Positions 37,521 to 48,689 of a stretch of 64,000 nucleotides of DNA are shown piece by piece. Position 1 is the stretch's first letter. The number at the start of each line of letters is the position of its first letter. The notes below the pieces were generated by a model. The model saw only the letters and a list, made by a program, of their open reading frames with translations, ran no database searches and was not told where the DNA came from. The position numbers and the translations under genes were made by a program. Origin of the DNA: Cristatella mucedo (Eukaryota > Bryozoa > Phylactolaemata > Cristatellidae); NCBI GenBank assembly GCA_009760855.2, contig WPIO01000001.1, forward strand, positions 1,455,501-1,519,500. The letters run 5' to 3'.

Positions 37521-37814
37521 ATTCACGACCGCAATGTTTTAGCGTTTAATGCAGAATCGGCTGTGGCAGTGAAGTTATCCATAATTTTTTAATCTTTTAT
37601 GAGGTGATGCTTTTGTGAAGGCCACTAGTGCACCATTGTGTGCTCGGATATTAGATGACTCCTTCGAAAGCTGCCAGCATTTTAAAAGCTTTGATAAGAA
37701 AAATAGTTCCATTGCTATTATTGCGTTCGACCCCTATCAAAGATGAAGAATGTCTTCCATGGTGGCATGTAACAATTTTAACCAGTTCCTCAGTCCTGTC
37801 TCGGCTAGATAATT

Positions 37815-37921
37815 TTTGTACATCATAACCAGCCGTTCTAAGCTGCTACTTCCATGCTACTCACTACCTAAACTGCTCTCCTGACTCATAAATACTTCGC
37901 TCTTTCTCTCTGTTTTGTGAG
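37815..37921 (+). mobile_element. LINE C 3' region fragment
   Basis: CTGCTACTTCCATGCTACTC and the following ACTACCTAAACTGCTCTCCTGACTC match the 3' untranslated part of the LINE C copies (reverse complement of about 27000-27045, and 28290-28340). The fragment is cut by the start of the next LINE A copy. Confidence 0.65.
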
Positions 37922-37934
37922 CTAAAATCAATTT

Positions 37935-39008
37935 TTAATAATAGTTATAATAATGCACTTGATAAAGCGCCCACAGAAAACTAAATCTCCTTCTAGGCGC
38001 TTTACATGTGTTGCAAAGGGAAATGCGATTGAATGGTGAGTAATATCATGCTTGACAAACAACATGAATAAAATGGTTAGGGGTGCCATGCACAGGGTCA
38101 GCATACAAGTGTGGTTAGTAATAGCATGCACAGTGTTAGCACTCATAAGCACATAAGGACGAATCACAGGGACCCACTAAATGCTGGCCTAAATAGGTGT
38201 GTTTTTAGTTCTTTTTAAATGTGGTTAAGTCAGGGGATGTTCTGACCCAAGTAGGGAGGGAGTTTCAGGCTTTGGGAGCGTACGAGCTAAATGCACGGTA
38301 TCCAAAGGATTTTATGTTTGAACGAGATATTGGCAGACTGTTGGATTCCGAAAAGTGGGTGTTACGATATTTGGCCTGGTGGGGGAGTAGATCTGAGAGA
38401 GAGCATTGAGCCAAAGAATGAAGTGACCTAAAAGTGAGCGAAAAAACCTTGAAGTCGATGCGTTGCTTGACTGCGAGCCAGTGCAGGTCGGCGAGAAGTG
38501 GTGTGATGTGGCAACTGCGATACTCACGACAGACAAGCCTAGCTGCCGAGTTTCGCACCAGCTGCTATTGCCGGATCGCACATGCCGGTAGGCCAGTAAC
38601 CAGTGAGTTGCAGAAGTCGAGATGGGATGTCATGAATGCATAGACCAACTTGGACGTGGTATCCTTATCTAAACAAGCCCGAATTTTAGCAATGTTATGT
38701 AGCTGAAAGTAGGCAGACTTGATTGTGGAGCTGATGTGGTCGTCTAACGAGCGGTCACTTTGGAACATGACAAATAGATTTCGAGCTGATTCAACAGAGA
38801 TATGCTGGCAGAGCCAATTTTGAGAGTCAACCTTTCTATTTTGTGAATCACAATAGGTTTGCCCATAACTAGTAAGTTAGTTTTTTCATCGTTTAATTTT
38901 AGAAAATGTGCTGCCATCCATGTGCGGATGTCATGAATACATGCAGCAAAAGAGTTGAGAGAATTCGAGGTGCTCGAAGGCTGGGAGGGATCACAGCAAA
39001 GGTACTTG
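37935..39008 (-). mobile_element. LINE A copy, 5'-truncated
   Basis: The tail hairpin is at about 37955-38005, followed by the 3' untranslated block and the ORF2 C-terminal domain. The latter is seen as MFQSDRSLDDHISSTIKSAY and KIRACLDKDTTSKLVYAF on the minus strand (38565-38768). Next is CCDPSQPSSTSNSLN (near 38965-39000), just after the position of the RT YADD box. It is truncated there, so the catalytic core is missing. Confidence 0.9.
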
Positions 39009-42000
39009 GCTCCCGAATGCAAACAGAAACTCCTTAGGTTGTGGGTTCCCAAAAAAACTCTAGCGTATAGCCCCAGGCGCTTTTAGCAGTTTCAGATGGA
39101 GATACATAACTACTCGTGGGACTCCAAATATTCCACAGTTGCTCACTCAGTCTTGCATTTTCACACCGACCTTTTAGCAGTTTGCGAATGTATATGTCTT
39201 CCTGGTATTTTTATCAACGGTGCCATCACAGGCTCTCATAGGCCAATTTATCACAAGCAGCACCAGCATTTTCTACAGTAACAAAGCTAAGAACTCAAAT
39301 TATTTCGACATTTATTCGGAGATTTTTCTTGTCATTGCATTCGGCTGCAAAAATTAAATGTTGAAAATTGCATTAAAGATTATGTTGAAAACCAAAACAG
39401 CATATAACTAGCCGAGCTTCAGGAAAGATGGTTGAACAGGCATTCTCACCAACTGTATTAAATCTTGACAAAGAAATAGCCTGATTCAGGGTTCGCATTA
39501 CAAATAAATGACTAAGCTAGAGGAGCCATATTTATTTTCAAGAAAGCCGCCTTAGCTATGAAATTGTACTATGCAAAACGTAGTGGGCTAAGGAAGTATT
39601 CGGCGTCGATGAGTACCCCAGTCCCGTCGTTGGCAGTCCTGCCAACATGCCGTGCGTACGCCCGGGTAAGATCATGTGACGATTGCATGCCTCGATCGTC
39701 GGCAGCAGATTTTCTTGAGGTTGGGCATCCGCCTCAGGAAGTCATTGGCTTGTGTGGCCGGTGCTGAGGCAAGGCGATAATGCCCTGTCAGCTGGCAGGC
39801 AGTGTCCAGACAGCCGTGGGCTGGGCTTTTGGCATACAAGTGATCAATTTTGAGTAAAAGAGCCTGGTAAATCTATCGAATCACTCGCTTAAAAATTATT
39901 CTAGTTTCTTACTGTTGTTGTTCATGCATGCGAAAAGGTTTCTTGCACTGAGCCCATTTGTCCGTTCACCGTTATTAAGGCATCATTTTCGGCATGCTTT
40001 TGACTCATTTACTAATGTTGCAGCACCAGATCAAGAATGCCTAACTAAATGGCGTCCCTACCATCGTCACCGCTTTTGATGTTCAAAGTCACAAATAGGA
40101 GTGGCTTTAGTTGCGGTCCTGTTCTAATCATTGATAACTGTGTGATTAATGCATTAAACAACTGACATGTCTAAAAATCCTTATGAAACTCTTAGAACGG
40201 ACATAAAGACCCTCAGAATAAGCTACGATCTTCAAACAAATTCAGGTTTGTCATCATGGATTCAAAGATTTGCAGGTGAAAACCCTTTTTATGAACTCAT
40301 TTTTAAGTAGAAGCCTTAAAACTCTAAATTGCTTACGAGCTAAGTTTCCTTGCCTAGAAAATTTAGAATTGAGGCTGCAATATGACCCCCTGGTGACAAG
40401 CTCTCTCGGTAAATATAATTAAGATGGCCTATGTTAAGCGGAAGCTGGGGTAATTTTTTCATGAAGGTCACAGATTGAGACTAAAAACCAGCACTTGTCA
40501 GATATATGAGCAATATTTCAATCAAGCAAGCTAAACAAGTAAAGGATAAACAAGCGATATCCTGAAAGTAACAATCTTGCAGTCGTCAAGTGCTTGATTT
40601 TGAGGTTATTGTTCGTATTTACTTAGGCTAGCACGTAAGTAAATCTACACAAGAAATTGGACCTGGCATGTATTATCCTACGAGTGTGGACATATTGGAA
40701 TGTGGTTACCTGGCTAGATCTGGTGTAGATCAGAGTATGGTGGCATATTAAAACTGTCTGAATAGAAATTACATTCTAATCTTGTTGCAGCACCAATGCT
40801 CGTTGTGTTTTGTCTCATTAATAATCGATGAAGCCCACATGGTACAAATTAGTAGGAGAAGTAAACACGATACGTGAGACTATATACATGCTACACTAAA
40901 AGGTAGGCAAAGCAAATCTCCTCACAGGCCCGAGATCTAGTTTGAAGGAAAATATAAGAGTTGCATGATTTAAGTTTACAACTTATGAATATGACTTTCT
41001 CAATGCCAGCACATAGATTTGAAATTATTGTTGCTATGTTGGTCAACCTTAATTCCGGAGGAAGTAATTACAAATTGTACTTAAGGCAGGAATAATATGA
41101 TTAGAAACTTTTCAAAGAAAATTCTACAAACGCTATTCAAAAACAGTCTTGTCCGACAACATTTCAAGTAAGAAGTAAAAACAGAGTGAGATGGTTTCAG
41201 GCATGCAGCAACGTGAGCAGAATTTCAGCCGTGTCTTTGCAATAAGAAAAGCCTTAACAGTTCCAGGAAAATACCACAACAAATATGTTGCCTTTTAATG
41301 TGCAGTGCATTAACTAGTCTCGATATATGGATGACGTTTCAAAATACCTCATGGATGCCCGTGGGAAAGAATTTGGCTGTGGTAAGCGTGGGCTAGAGAT
41401 TGTCTTCTAAGGCTTCCGAGTACAGGACGGACCTTTATCTACCCTTTTCCTAGATCTCTTTACAATGCTATTTCGTATTGCCGAGTGCAATAGAGTGTGC
41501 ACTTCTTTTCCAAATGCAACAGAGGCACCGATTTTTAAGATACCCCACCAGGCTTGTGTTTTCCTCATTGGTCCTATCTTCCAAGTTGATCATTGTAGGC
41601 GCTTCACCTTTTGGTAGCACTACTGACAAGTTGTTGTGAGGGTCTTCTTATGCGCTTGTTCATGCATGTCTGAGCATGCCAGTTGGTTGCATCTAGATGG
41701 TTTGGTGAGGTTTCGTTAAATATTTGGCAGTTCCTTGAGTAGTAGAGTATATTGAATAGTTGGATTACAGAATAAGTTCTTACGAGGTGCTTTTTAAAAT
41801 ACTTATTGTCGTCAATTTTTTCAAAAAATCAGCACACATAAATTTTTCTACAATCACCAGAGTGAATTAGAACAATTTTCAGTACGAACTAAATGCTTAT
41901 TTTTTAAGAATAATGTTTATGCAAAGCATGAATGGTTTTTAATTAACCGAGCTACGAAGTTGGGAACAGTGCTAGTAAATGAGAAGTTCACGTGTCATAT

Positions 42001-42885
42001 TGTGTATGGGAACTTCAAATAAACAGTTCAATTCCTCAGACGAGGATCCCAGCCTCTCCCTGCACGTTTGTATGAGCACCTTGTTTCAGGAGGCGCGATA
42101 AATGTTCGGTGGTATTCAAGTGATCACATTGCCTAAGCAGGCACCAGCGCCCAACTGATTTAGTGGCTGGCAATAGCTCCCGGCACATTTGTTAGTCGGC
42201 AGTCTGGCGACAATCCGTGCATTTACAGTGAGTCCTTGAGAAAGGCATATGCCGAGAGCTGCCGACAATTGTCGGGTGGTTTTAGAAACAATTACAGCTG
42301 AGCTTTGCAAACAATTCTTGAAATATAAAGCCTGACAAAGGATTAAACCAGAGAAAGATAGGGCTCGACTCCACTATGCCTGTCACCTATCTATGGGCAA
42401 GCTGGACTTTTTTTGGGAGCCAGAAGACTTATTGCTAGCTTGAGCTACCCAGCCCAGAGACAGGCTACCTACGGTGTTCTCACATTTAGTGGCAGCAGTG
42501 AGACCTTGGGCGGCCTGTCCAAACGAATCAGCACATAAAGTGAGTGCAAATTTTGGAAGGCGGTGCATTTCAATGGTTTCCGGTTGAGACATTTAGTAAT
42601 GGGAAGCGCTGATATTAGGATGAGTGGATAAGATAATCTCTTCTAAGGTAATGCTTCTTCGATTGACCAAGCTGGAGCAGCCCCATGAGTCAATGCTCAA
42701 GGAAGAATGCACGGAGCAGGAGCAGCTGCCAGATTAATGAGGCAAAGACCCAGTCTAGTGACTAGAGGTAGAATGTGTGGTTCGGCATACTGAACACTGG
42801 CCCAGAACCAGCACCAACAGTTTATTGCACAAGGCACGGAGCCGAACGAAGCCCGGCTCCCTTCGCCCCCTTCTCCCACTCTACT
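39009..42885. other. Long unassigned region
   Basis: Mostly AT-rich with no recognised mobile element. The short GC-richer island at 39550-39830 has an open plus frame ending at a GTAAGA donor-like site (39664-39669). I could not connect it to any protein family. Confidence 0.4.
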
Positions 42886-42893
42886 CTCCTCCT

Positions 42894-43040
42894 CCACCAT
42901 TTGGCCACCAGAGGGTTACCAGCCAGTGTGCGTGCCACATCGCAGGTGGACCCCAGCTGTGCACCGGTCGACCCTGATGGTGAATCCACCATCTGGCCAC
43001 CCAGGGGTTACCGGCCTGTGTGCATGCCACATCACAGGAT
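42894..43040. repeat. Two-copy direct repeat, about 53 bases, 92 bases apart
   Basis: CCACCATTTGGCCACCAGAG, continuing to GTGCCACATCGCAGG, at 42894-42946 recurs as CCACCATCTGGCCACCCAGG, continuing to ATGCCACATCACAGG, from 42986. The overlapping plus frames around it are Pro/His/Arg-rich and probably not coding. Confidence 0.75.
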
Positions 43041-43224
43041 CATCAGAAGAGCCGATATCACAGGCTCACCAGAGGAACCGGCATACACTCGAACTACAGA
43101 ATGGAAGCAGTGGAAGAAGCGATGGATTGCAGAGGAGTGATATCCACACGTGGATCAGATTCGAGTGGAGTAGAGGCAGCTACATCGGAAATGGCTGGAG
43201 CTGGCCTTACTGGGATAAATGAAA

Positions 43225-43650
43225 AGTAGTTAGTATTGCTGATCTCAAAGACCTTCTTGAAGACCTGCCATTCCACAGGTGCATTGCTGCTGATGCACTG
43301 CTATGGTTCAGGTCCTGTGTCAGAGTGGAATTTCCTAGCAGGAACGGCATTAGTAATCTGAGGAGCCATTTGATTAAATAGGGGTTATCTTAGCATCCGT
43401 GCTTGGTCCACTTCTGTTTGCGATACGAAAACAATTTCTGGCTTTCATCTGTATGCTGACGAAGTGTAGCAGTACCTGGGCTTCCTCACCCCTGCGTTCT
43501 AGCACATCGAACTTGGTAAACCCCGTAGGGCGTTTTACTGACATTCGCATTTTGACTGCAGCCCAGTTTCTCACTGCAGAGTTGCCCACCATTAGCAAAG
43601 CGTTTTAAAAAATGAGTTCCGTGTCATTTCTGTAACTTTAGCCAGTCCAA
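43225..43650 (+). mobile_element. Old LINE RT remnant
   Basis: Sense-strand translation across shifts gives ALLWFRSCVRVEF, then ISGFHLYADEV (about 43428-43460). The latter is the YADD-box region with the second Asp changed to Glu, and a following QQYLGF. This is the RT palm of a CR1-like element too decayed to assign. Confidence 0.6.
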
Positions 43651-43789
43651 TATAGGATGCACATATGCGATAGTTAGCTAGGAAAGCACATGAAGAAAAC
43701 GTTCAGTGATCAAGCATCTCATACCCTCAGAATTTCTAAAAGAATGTGTTGCCAAAATTAAAGCTAAAATATAAATGGATTTTTTTGAA

Positions 43790-44588
43790 TTAATAATATT
43801 AGGTATAATAAAATTGTATTGCACTCATAGAACGCAATCTCTGTCTAGGCACTTCACATAGGCTGTACGGGAAGCTCTAGAGTAAGCTATTAGTTATACA
43901 TACATACGGTTGGTTGCAGAATGCGCAGTGTCAGCACACACAAGCCAGGAAAAGACTAATCACGGGGACCTAGCAAATGCTGTAGCAACACACACGTGTA
44001 TGTTTAGGTTATTTTTAAAGGTCAAATCGGGAGATGTCGTGAAGTCAGTCACGAGTAACTTCCAGGCTTTGCCGAGCAGGTTTGGTCCAGCTGTTAAGAT
44101 GCTAGCCCCGACGAAGGTCTGGCTGAGGTCGTAGGCTCGAGCCCCGAAGCATATGTGAAGCGCCTGAATAGAGATCAAGTTCTCTTGGAGCGCTGTGAAC
44201 ATTTTTTTGATTTATTTGAGAGCATATTAAAGGCACTGTCTCCAAAAGATCTTCGAATCGTTCCATGCATTGCTTAGCGATTAAAGCCAAAAGCTGGGAT
44301 AGTATACTGCTTAGCCACATTGGGAGTAGTTCTAATAGGTGGGCAGGAGCAAAAGAATGAAGTAACCTGAGTGTAAGTGACAGAACCTTGAAGTCGATAC
44401 TTGAACTTGATTGGGAGCCAGTGGGGGTTAGCGAGAAATAGCTTGATGTAGCAATTGTGACGCTGGCAGCAGATAAGCCTGGCTGCAGAGTTTTGCACCA
44501 GCTAAGTGCTTGTTCGAATATGTCGGTAGAACAGCAGACTTGGATGGGAATGTGGTCGTTCAGTGAAAGGTCACTTTGGAATAGGAAC
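43790..44588 (-). mobile_element. LINE A-related copy carrying a SINE1 insertion
   Basis: AATAATATTAGGTATAATAA, then a decayed hairpin (about 43815-43865) and 3' untranslated sequence. SINE1 interrupts it at 44077-44215, and the C-terminal domain continues to about 44588 (minus frame 44274-44498 reads MQNSAARLICCQRHNCYIK). It is directly followed by the terminal repeat of another copy on the same strand. Confidence 0.8.
44077..44215 (+). mobile_element. tRNA-derived SINE1 with LINE A-type tail
   Basis: Starts GGTTTGGTCCAGCTGTTAAG, the tRNA-like A-box region. It contains GTCGTAGGCTCGAGCCCC (about 44129-44146), the B box. Then comes GTGAAGCGCCTGAATAGAGA, continuing TCAAGTTCTCTTGGAGCGCT, which is the LINE A tail hairpin with both arms. 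Flanking LINE sequence shows a probable target duplication: TTGCCGAGCA on the left and TTTGAGAGCA on the right. Other copies are at 57631-57754 and 59854-59974 (both minus). Confidence 0.85.
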
Positions 44589-44589
44589 C

Positions 44590-45250
44590 TAATAATAATA
44601 AAAATAATAATACATTTGTGTAGCGTCCTCTAAGAACTCTTTCTAGGCGTTGTAAAGATGTTGCATAGAAAGCATTCCCGCGTTTGGTGGTAATATCCTC
44701 AATCAGCAGGCATAGTACTGTAAGCAGGTACATGCACGCACACGAGGAATCACAAAGAACCACCAAATCCTGTAATAAACAGATGCGTTTTAAACTTCTT
44801 TTTAAATATCCTGTCAGCGGGTCGTTGTAACGTGTGTCATTGTTGATTCATCCAGGCTTTGGGAGCGTAGGAACTAAAGGCCCCGGCCACCTAGATTTTG
44901 TGCATACGCCACGGTAAAAAGCTGGCAGAGCCGATCTGGAGCTACAGGACGTTGATTTTTTGAGTCATACATTGTTGGCCTATAATTATTAAGTTGGCTT
45001 TATCGTCATTCAAACTGCAGAATATCTATAGCCTTCCATATGGGCACGTCAGTAACGTCATGCCTCAAAGGGAGTTGGGAGAGCTTGACGAGCAAGAAGG
45101 CCGATTGGAATCGAAGCATCCGTAGAGATGTGAGAAATCTGCATAGAAGTAAAAGCCTAGCTATATATGCTTGGCAATTACGTCTGCAAGAGGGAGACTA
45201 TACATTGCAAAAGAAGAGGACCGAGCGAAGCGACGACTCTTAAGTACTGT
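44590..45250 (-). mobile_element. Diverged LINE A-related copy
   Basis: AATAATAAAAATAATAATAC, then a shortened hairpin (about 44615-44650) and recognisable 3' untranslated sequence (ACCACCAAATCCTGTAATAA, then TGCGTTTTAAACTTCTTTTT). Traces of the RT region follow near 44930-45240. The copy is heavily mutated. Confidence 0.7.
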
Positions 45251-45339
45251 GCTGTACTTGAGTGGCTAGGAGAACAACACCCAGAGAACAAACGGCACCA
45301 TTAGAATAGACTCGGCTACCATATTTTGTATAGCGTCCG

Positions 45340-45960
45340 TTTGCTTATGAGTGTGTAGATCAAAATAACTTTCTATTTTATGTCTAGATTAGTAGATTTC
45401 ATCGAAACCAGTCAAGTCTGCCTATTTGCAATTACTTTTCTGTACCATTGCAAGAATTTGTCTTGCTTAAATAAGGATGCCGCAGCCAAGGTAATCTAAG
45501 TACGGTGTAACAACGCGTCCAGAGTTGCCAAACCTCTTAATTCGTTCGCAAATCCTCCTGACTGAGACAGGGTTTAAACACGTAACACTACAGTCTCATG
45601 CTCGGCTCATCTATCCCCAACGTCGCAACAACTACGTTGCACCGAGTCTTGCTCGCATTTACTGACTTCCGGTTAAGCATGTTCTGGAACTCAATTTCTC
45701 TGTGACTGACTTTTAGGTTTTCATTTTCTTGCTCCGACTTACCTATCTGGAGTACTTCCCAGTCAAGCTTCCCATCTGCTCCTCTGACTTTTGTCATTTG
45801 GCGTTGCTTCAAAATAACCAGACACTGTTCGCAGACCGCGCCTTTAGTTCAAGTGCTTCCAAAGCATTTAACTCATTCACGATTGAAGTAATAACATCAC
45901 TTGACATTAGTTTTAAAAGAAGCTAAAATGTACCCGTTTCAAAAGCCTTTGCTTCCTCCA
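45340..45960 (+). mobile_element. Old LINE ORF2 C-terminal remnant
   Basis: Plus-strand pieces read KNLSCLNKDAAAKVI (about 45450-45495), then LARIY-LPVKHVLELNFSV and ADRAFSSSASKAFNSF (about 45833-45880). The latter is the usual DRAFS-APKAWNSL block near the end of CR1-like ORF2. Stops and shifts throughout. Confidence 0.65.
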
Positions 45961-46879
45961 AGTGAATTATCCGGTTGTGCTTATGTATGCTAATATTGTT
46001 ATGTCATTTCTAATAGGATTACCTTCTTCCTTTCCAACATGTTTTAGGTGCATACGTCGCGATACTTTGATTAGAGTATTTTTAAATGTTTTATGTAATT
46101 ATTACTTTTATCGTCGGTAGTACCATAAGTCAAGTGAAACGAATGCTTAGCTTGACAAGAGCAAAGAACAGATAGCTTACACAATTGGGCGCGCTCTGTC
46201 AATTTTATTACGAAAAAGAAAATACGTGTTTCTACTGCACTGCTTACGAATAGAGAGTGTTTAGTTCATTCTTTGAGAAAATGGCCCTCTGAACCGGCAT
46301 CATCTGGAAAGAACAAACAAGCTCCCACCTACACAATATCTATGCCGCCTGCCACTGGTCTATTTGAACATTAACCTTTATATCTGCTGATATACCCATC
46401 GTTCACTAAAAATCCAGTCGCATTTTGAATGTAAAAACATTACTCAACAAGTAGTCCGCATAATGCAATGCTTAACTTGACAGTACTTGAAGGTCTTCAG
46501 GCGGTCTGCGGACATGCTAATTATGTCATGCTTCTCTTTCCTTAGGGATTCCTGCACAGGAATGGACGGATCCGTGCTTGCTTTTTACAGAACTCAGTTG
46601 AAATGGAGTGAGGTCAGCTAGCCCAATCTTGAGGTTAGTTAGCAGAGACCAATTAAAACCTCCGCATAGTCCGTCGGATCGAGACTGTGCAACATTCAAA
46701 ATACACCACCGAGCAGGTTCGCAACGAGCTAATGCCAGCACAGGACGACGTAGACCAGTACGGGATAAACCCAAGCAGAGGAGATGGGGTCTAATAACCG
46801 ATCGAAAGAAGTTATTGGCACATTAGTGCTCTGTGAACTCAGTCACACTATGGTGAGCAGGGCAGTAGTAGCCAAAGTT

Positions 46880-47460
46880 TAATTTGCAGGGGCTCGCTTG
46901 CACGACTGCGGCGGCACGGCTACGAAAAAGACCGACGAACGACGCGCCGAAGGCGCGTCGTGGGCATGGCGACAACTGCATTATACGCAGGCGAACGCAG
47001 GCGGGTGAGCACGCGTGCCGGTGCCGTTGCCGTCAAACAAGAAGCCCCTGAGCGCGAGAAAAGATTATGGAGTAACGAAGAGAAGAGAGCGAAAGAGAGG
47101 GTGATAAAGTGAGAGGGGATGGCGTGCGTACGGGCCGACGCGCAAGCGAAAAGCACGTCGCTGCAGCGCTAGTGGGGTCAAACCACGCAGCTGACCCTTC
47201 GCAATTAAAGCTCGCTCGGTCAGCGGATATGGGCAGCCAGCAGCGCCTAATGCGCTGATGCCCAGATCGACCGCCGGTCGAGAAGAGAAGTGCCAGTCGA
47301 ACGGGGGGGGGCGGAGCAGCATTGCGGCGAGGCCACGCCCAGAAGTTGCCATCGCGAGCTACTCGGAACGTCTATCGACGACCTGCGCCTCCGCTGTACT
47401 CTGCTGCTGGCGTCAGTCGCCACTTAGCACGCCGACTTTCGCGGCTTCACTCTAGCGCGA
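46880..47460. other. CpG-rich block of unknown identity
   Basis: Roughly 580 bases of visibly GC- and CpG-rich sequence in a window that is otherwise AT-rich. It contains several short palindromes: a perfect hairpin at 46939-46961, GCGCCTAATGCGC near 47246 and CGACCGCCGGTCG near 47268. Frames on both strands are open by composition only. It could be a CpG-island promoter or the terminal region of a mobile element. The fragment at 47452-47718 on its right may belong with it. Confidence 0.5.
46939..46961. repeat. Perfect 10-base stem with 3-base loop
   Basis: ACGACGCGCC, loop GAA, GGCGCGTCGT. On RNA or single-stranded DNA this is a very stable hairpin. No T-run follows, and in this setting it is not a bacterial terminator. 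Confidence 0.9.
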
Positions 47461-47718
47461 TTCTTCAAATATGTTCATTAAAAATATGATCGACAGTGAA
47501 AATGATACAGGGCGCCGCTCGGTTGTCTGAGCACATAATACGCCCGTCAAAATTAAAATTACTGTACGTATGGACTGTAGGCCAACGTATTCGAGCACGC
47601 CCCGGAAATTCTTCAACGCCAGGTGGAGCCGCTCGACCACTCCTTGTGTGCGGGAAAAAATGTTATCCAGAAAATTAGGCGTGTGATGAAACCAACTTAA
47701 TCGGTCCGTATAGTTCAC
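47452..47718 (-). mobile_element. Possible LTR-retrotransposon integrase scrap
   Basis: The minus frame contains TQGVVERLHLALKN, resembling the NG-VER-HR-LK block of Ty3/gypsy-type integrases. The rest of the 88-codon frame does not clearly follow the family pattern, so this could be coincidence. It is adjacent to the CpG-rich block, which would sit on its 3' side, where an LTR could be. Confidence 0.25.
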
Positions 47719-47739
47719 GTATATGCTATCCTATGAAAT

Positions 47740-47868
47740 GTAATGTAATGTATCTCCGTCTGCAACTCCACAAAGTCATAAAGACCATGTGGGTGCTACG
47801 CAGGAGAGTTTTGTATAGCACACTCACAGCCTAAGCGGCTTTCGGTACGCATTCGGTAGCCAACATCC
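47740..47868 (-). mobile_element. LINE C 3' tail copy
   Basis: Nearly identical over about 115 bases to 26838-26955: ATGTATCTCCGTCTGCAACT, then CCACAAAGTCATAAAG and CAGCCTAAGCGGCTTTCGG. No ORF2 sequence is attached. The good match between two distant copies shows this is the mobile family's conserved end. Confidence 0.85.
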
Positions 47869-48345
47869 TATCCTCTTCCTATCCTGGCCACCGATTGGCT
47901 CAGCCTCACGCAAGTTCGTATCTCATACATGTATGTTGTACATGTTTTTGTAGTCATAATTTGAAATTTGAAGCGTCTAGTGTGTCTTATTTCCTCTTAT
48001 TTTGTCTAATATTGGGTATTACGAGTGTAATGGTGACTATAGAGGTGTTATTTCATGTCCAGATGGGTCTAATAATGTTATAAACAACATGTAGAAGTTG
48101 GTGAACGGGTTTTCTATGGTCAAGCTACGAAAATATTCAATTTATAAATGAAGAATCCTACTTCGCGGAAATTCGCTTATCGAGGTAGAGTCTGGATATG
48201 ATTAACGGCGATGACGGACGACTGCACATGTGAACCATATGGTAGCACGTCTCTCTCGTCCCCCTCGCCCACCGGAATGCCTAACCTTCCAGAGACTGTA
48301 CCATGCCACACCAATCACCGAGCGGCACAGCGCCTGCTAGCATAT
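47869..48345. other. Unassigned spacer
   Basis: I see no feature beyond short frames without motifs. Confidence 0.4.
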
Positions 48346-48348
48346 CAG

Positions 48349-48495
48349 AGCCCTCAACTGGGTATCCATACCCACGCCCACCCACAAGATCACAGACGCC
48401 ACCCATACGAACAGATCAGAGACGCACTATGCCCACCCGGTGCCCATTGGCATGGGTATGTAGGAGTGTGAGCAACAGGTACCCAGTTGAGGGCT
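48349..48495. repeat. 16-base perfect inverted repeat, arms 115 bases apart
   Basis: AGCCCTCAACTGGGTA at 48349-48364 and its exact reverse complement at 48480-48495. The sequence between is Pro/His/Arg-coding by composition and also contains a looser GGGTATG/CATACCC pairing, so a longer imperfect fold-back is possible. Confidence 0.75.
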
Positions 48496-48689
48496 ATGTA
48501 GAGTACCATTCGCATCAAGGGCACAGCCTGCTGGCGCGCTACATTGATCAGGGAGTGGAACAGCAAGCTCTTTTACCACATCGAACAAAGAGATGCACTG
48601 GCAGTGTTACCCCAAAAGCCACAGCAACTTCTGAAACGTTAAAGCGATCACTGCGTAAACTAGATGGTTCTCAAAGGGTCTAGCCGGCG

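Noticed and set aside
42775-43222. Several overlapping Pro/His/Arg-rich plus frames
   Set aside because: Open in all three frames because of base composition and the local direct repeat. No domain recognised.
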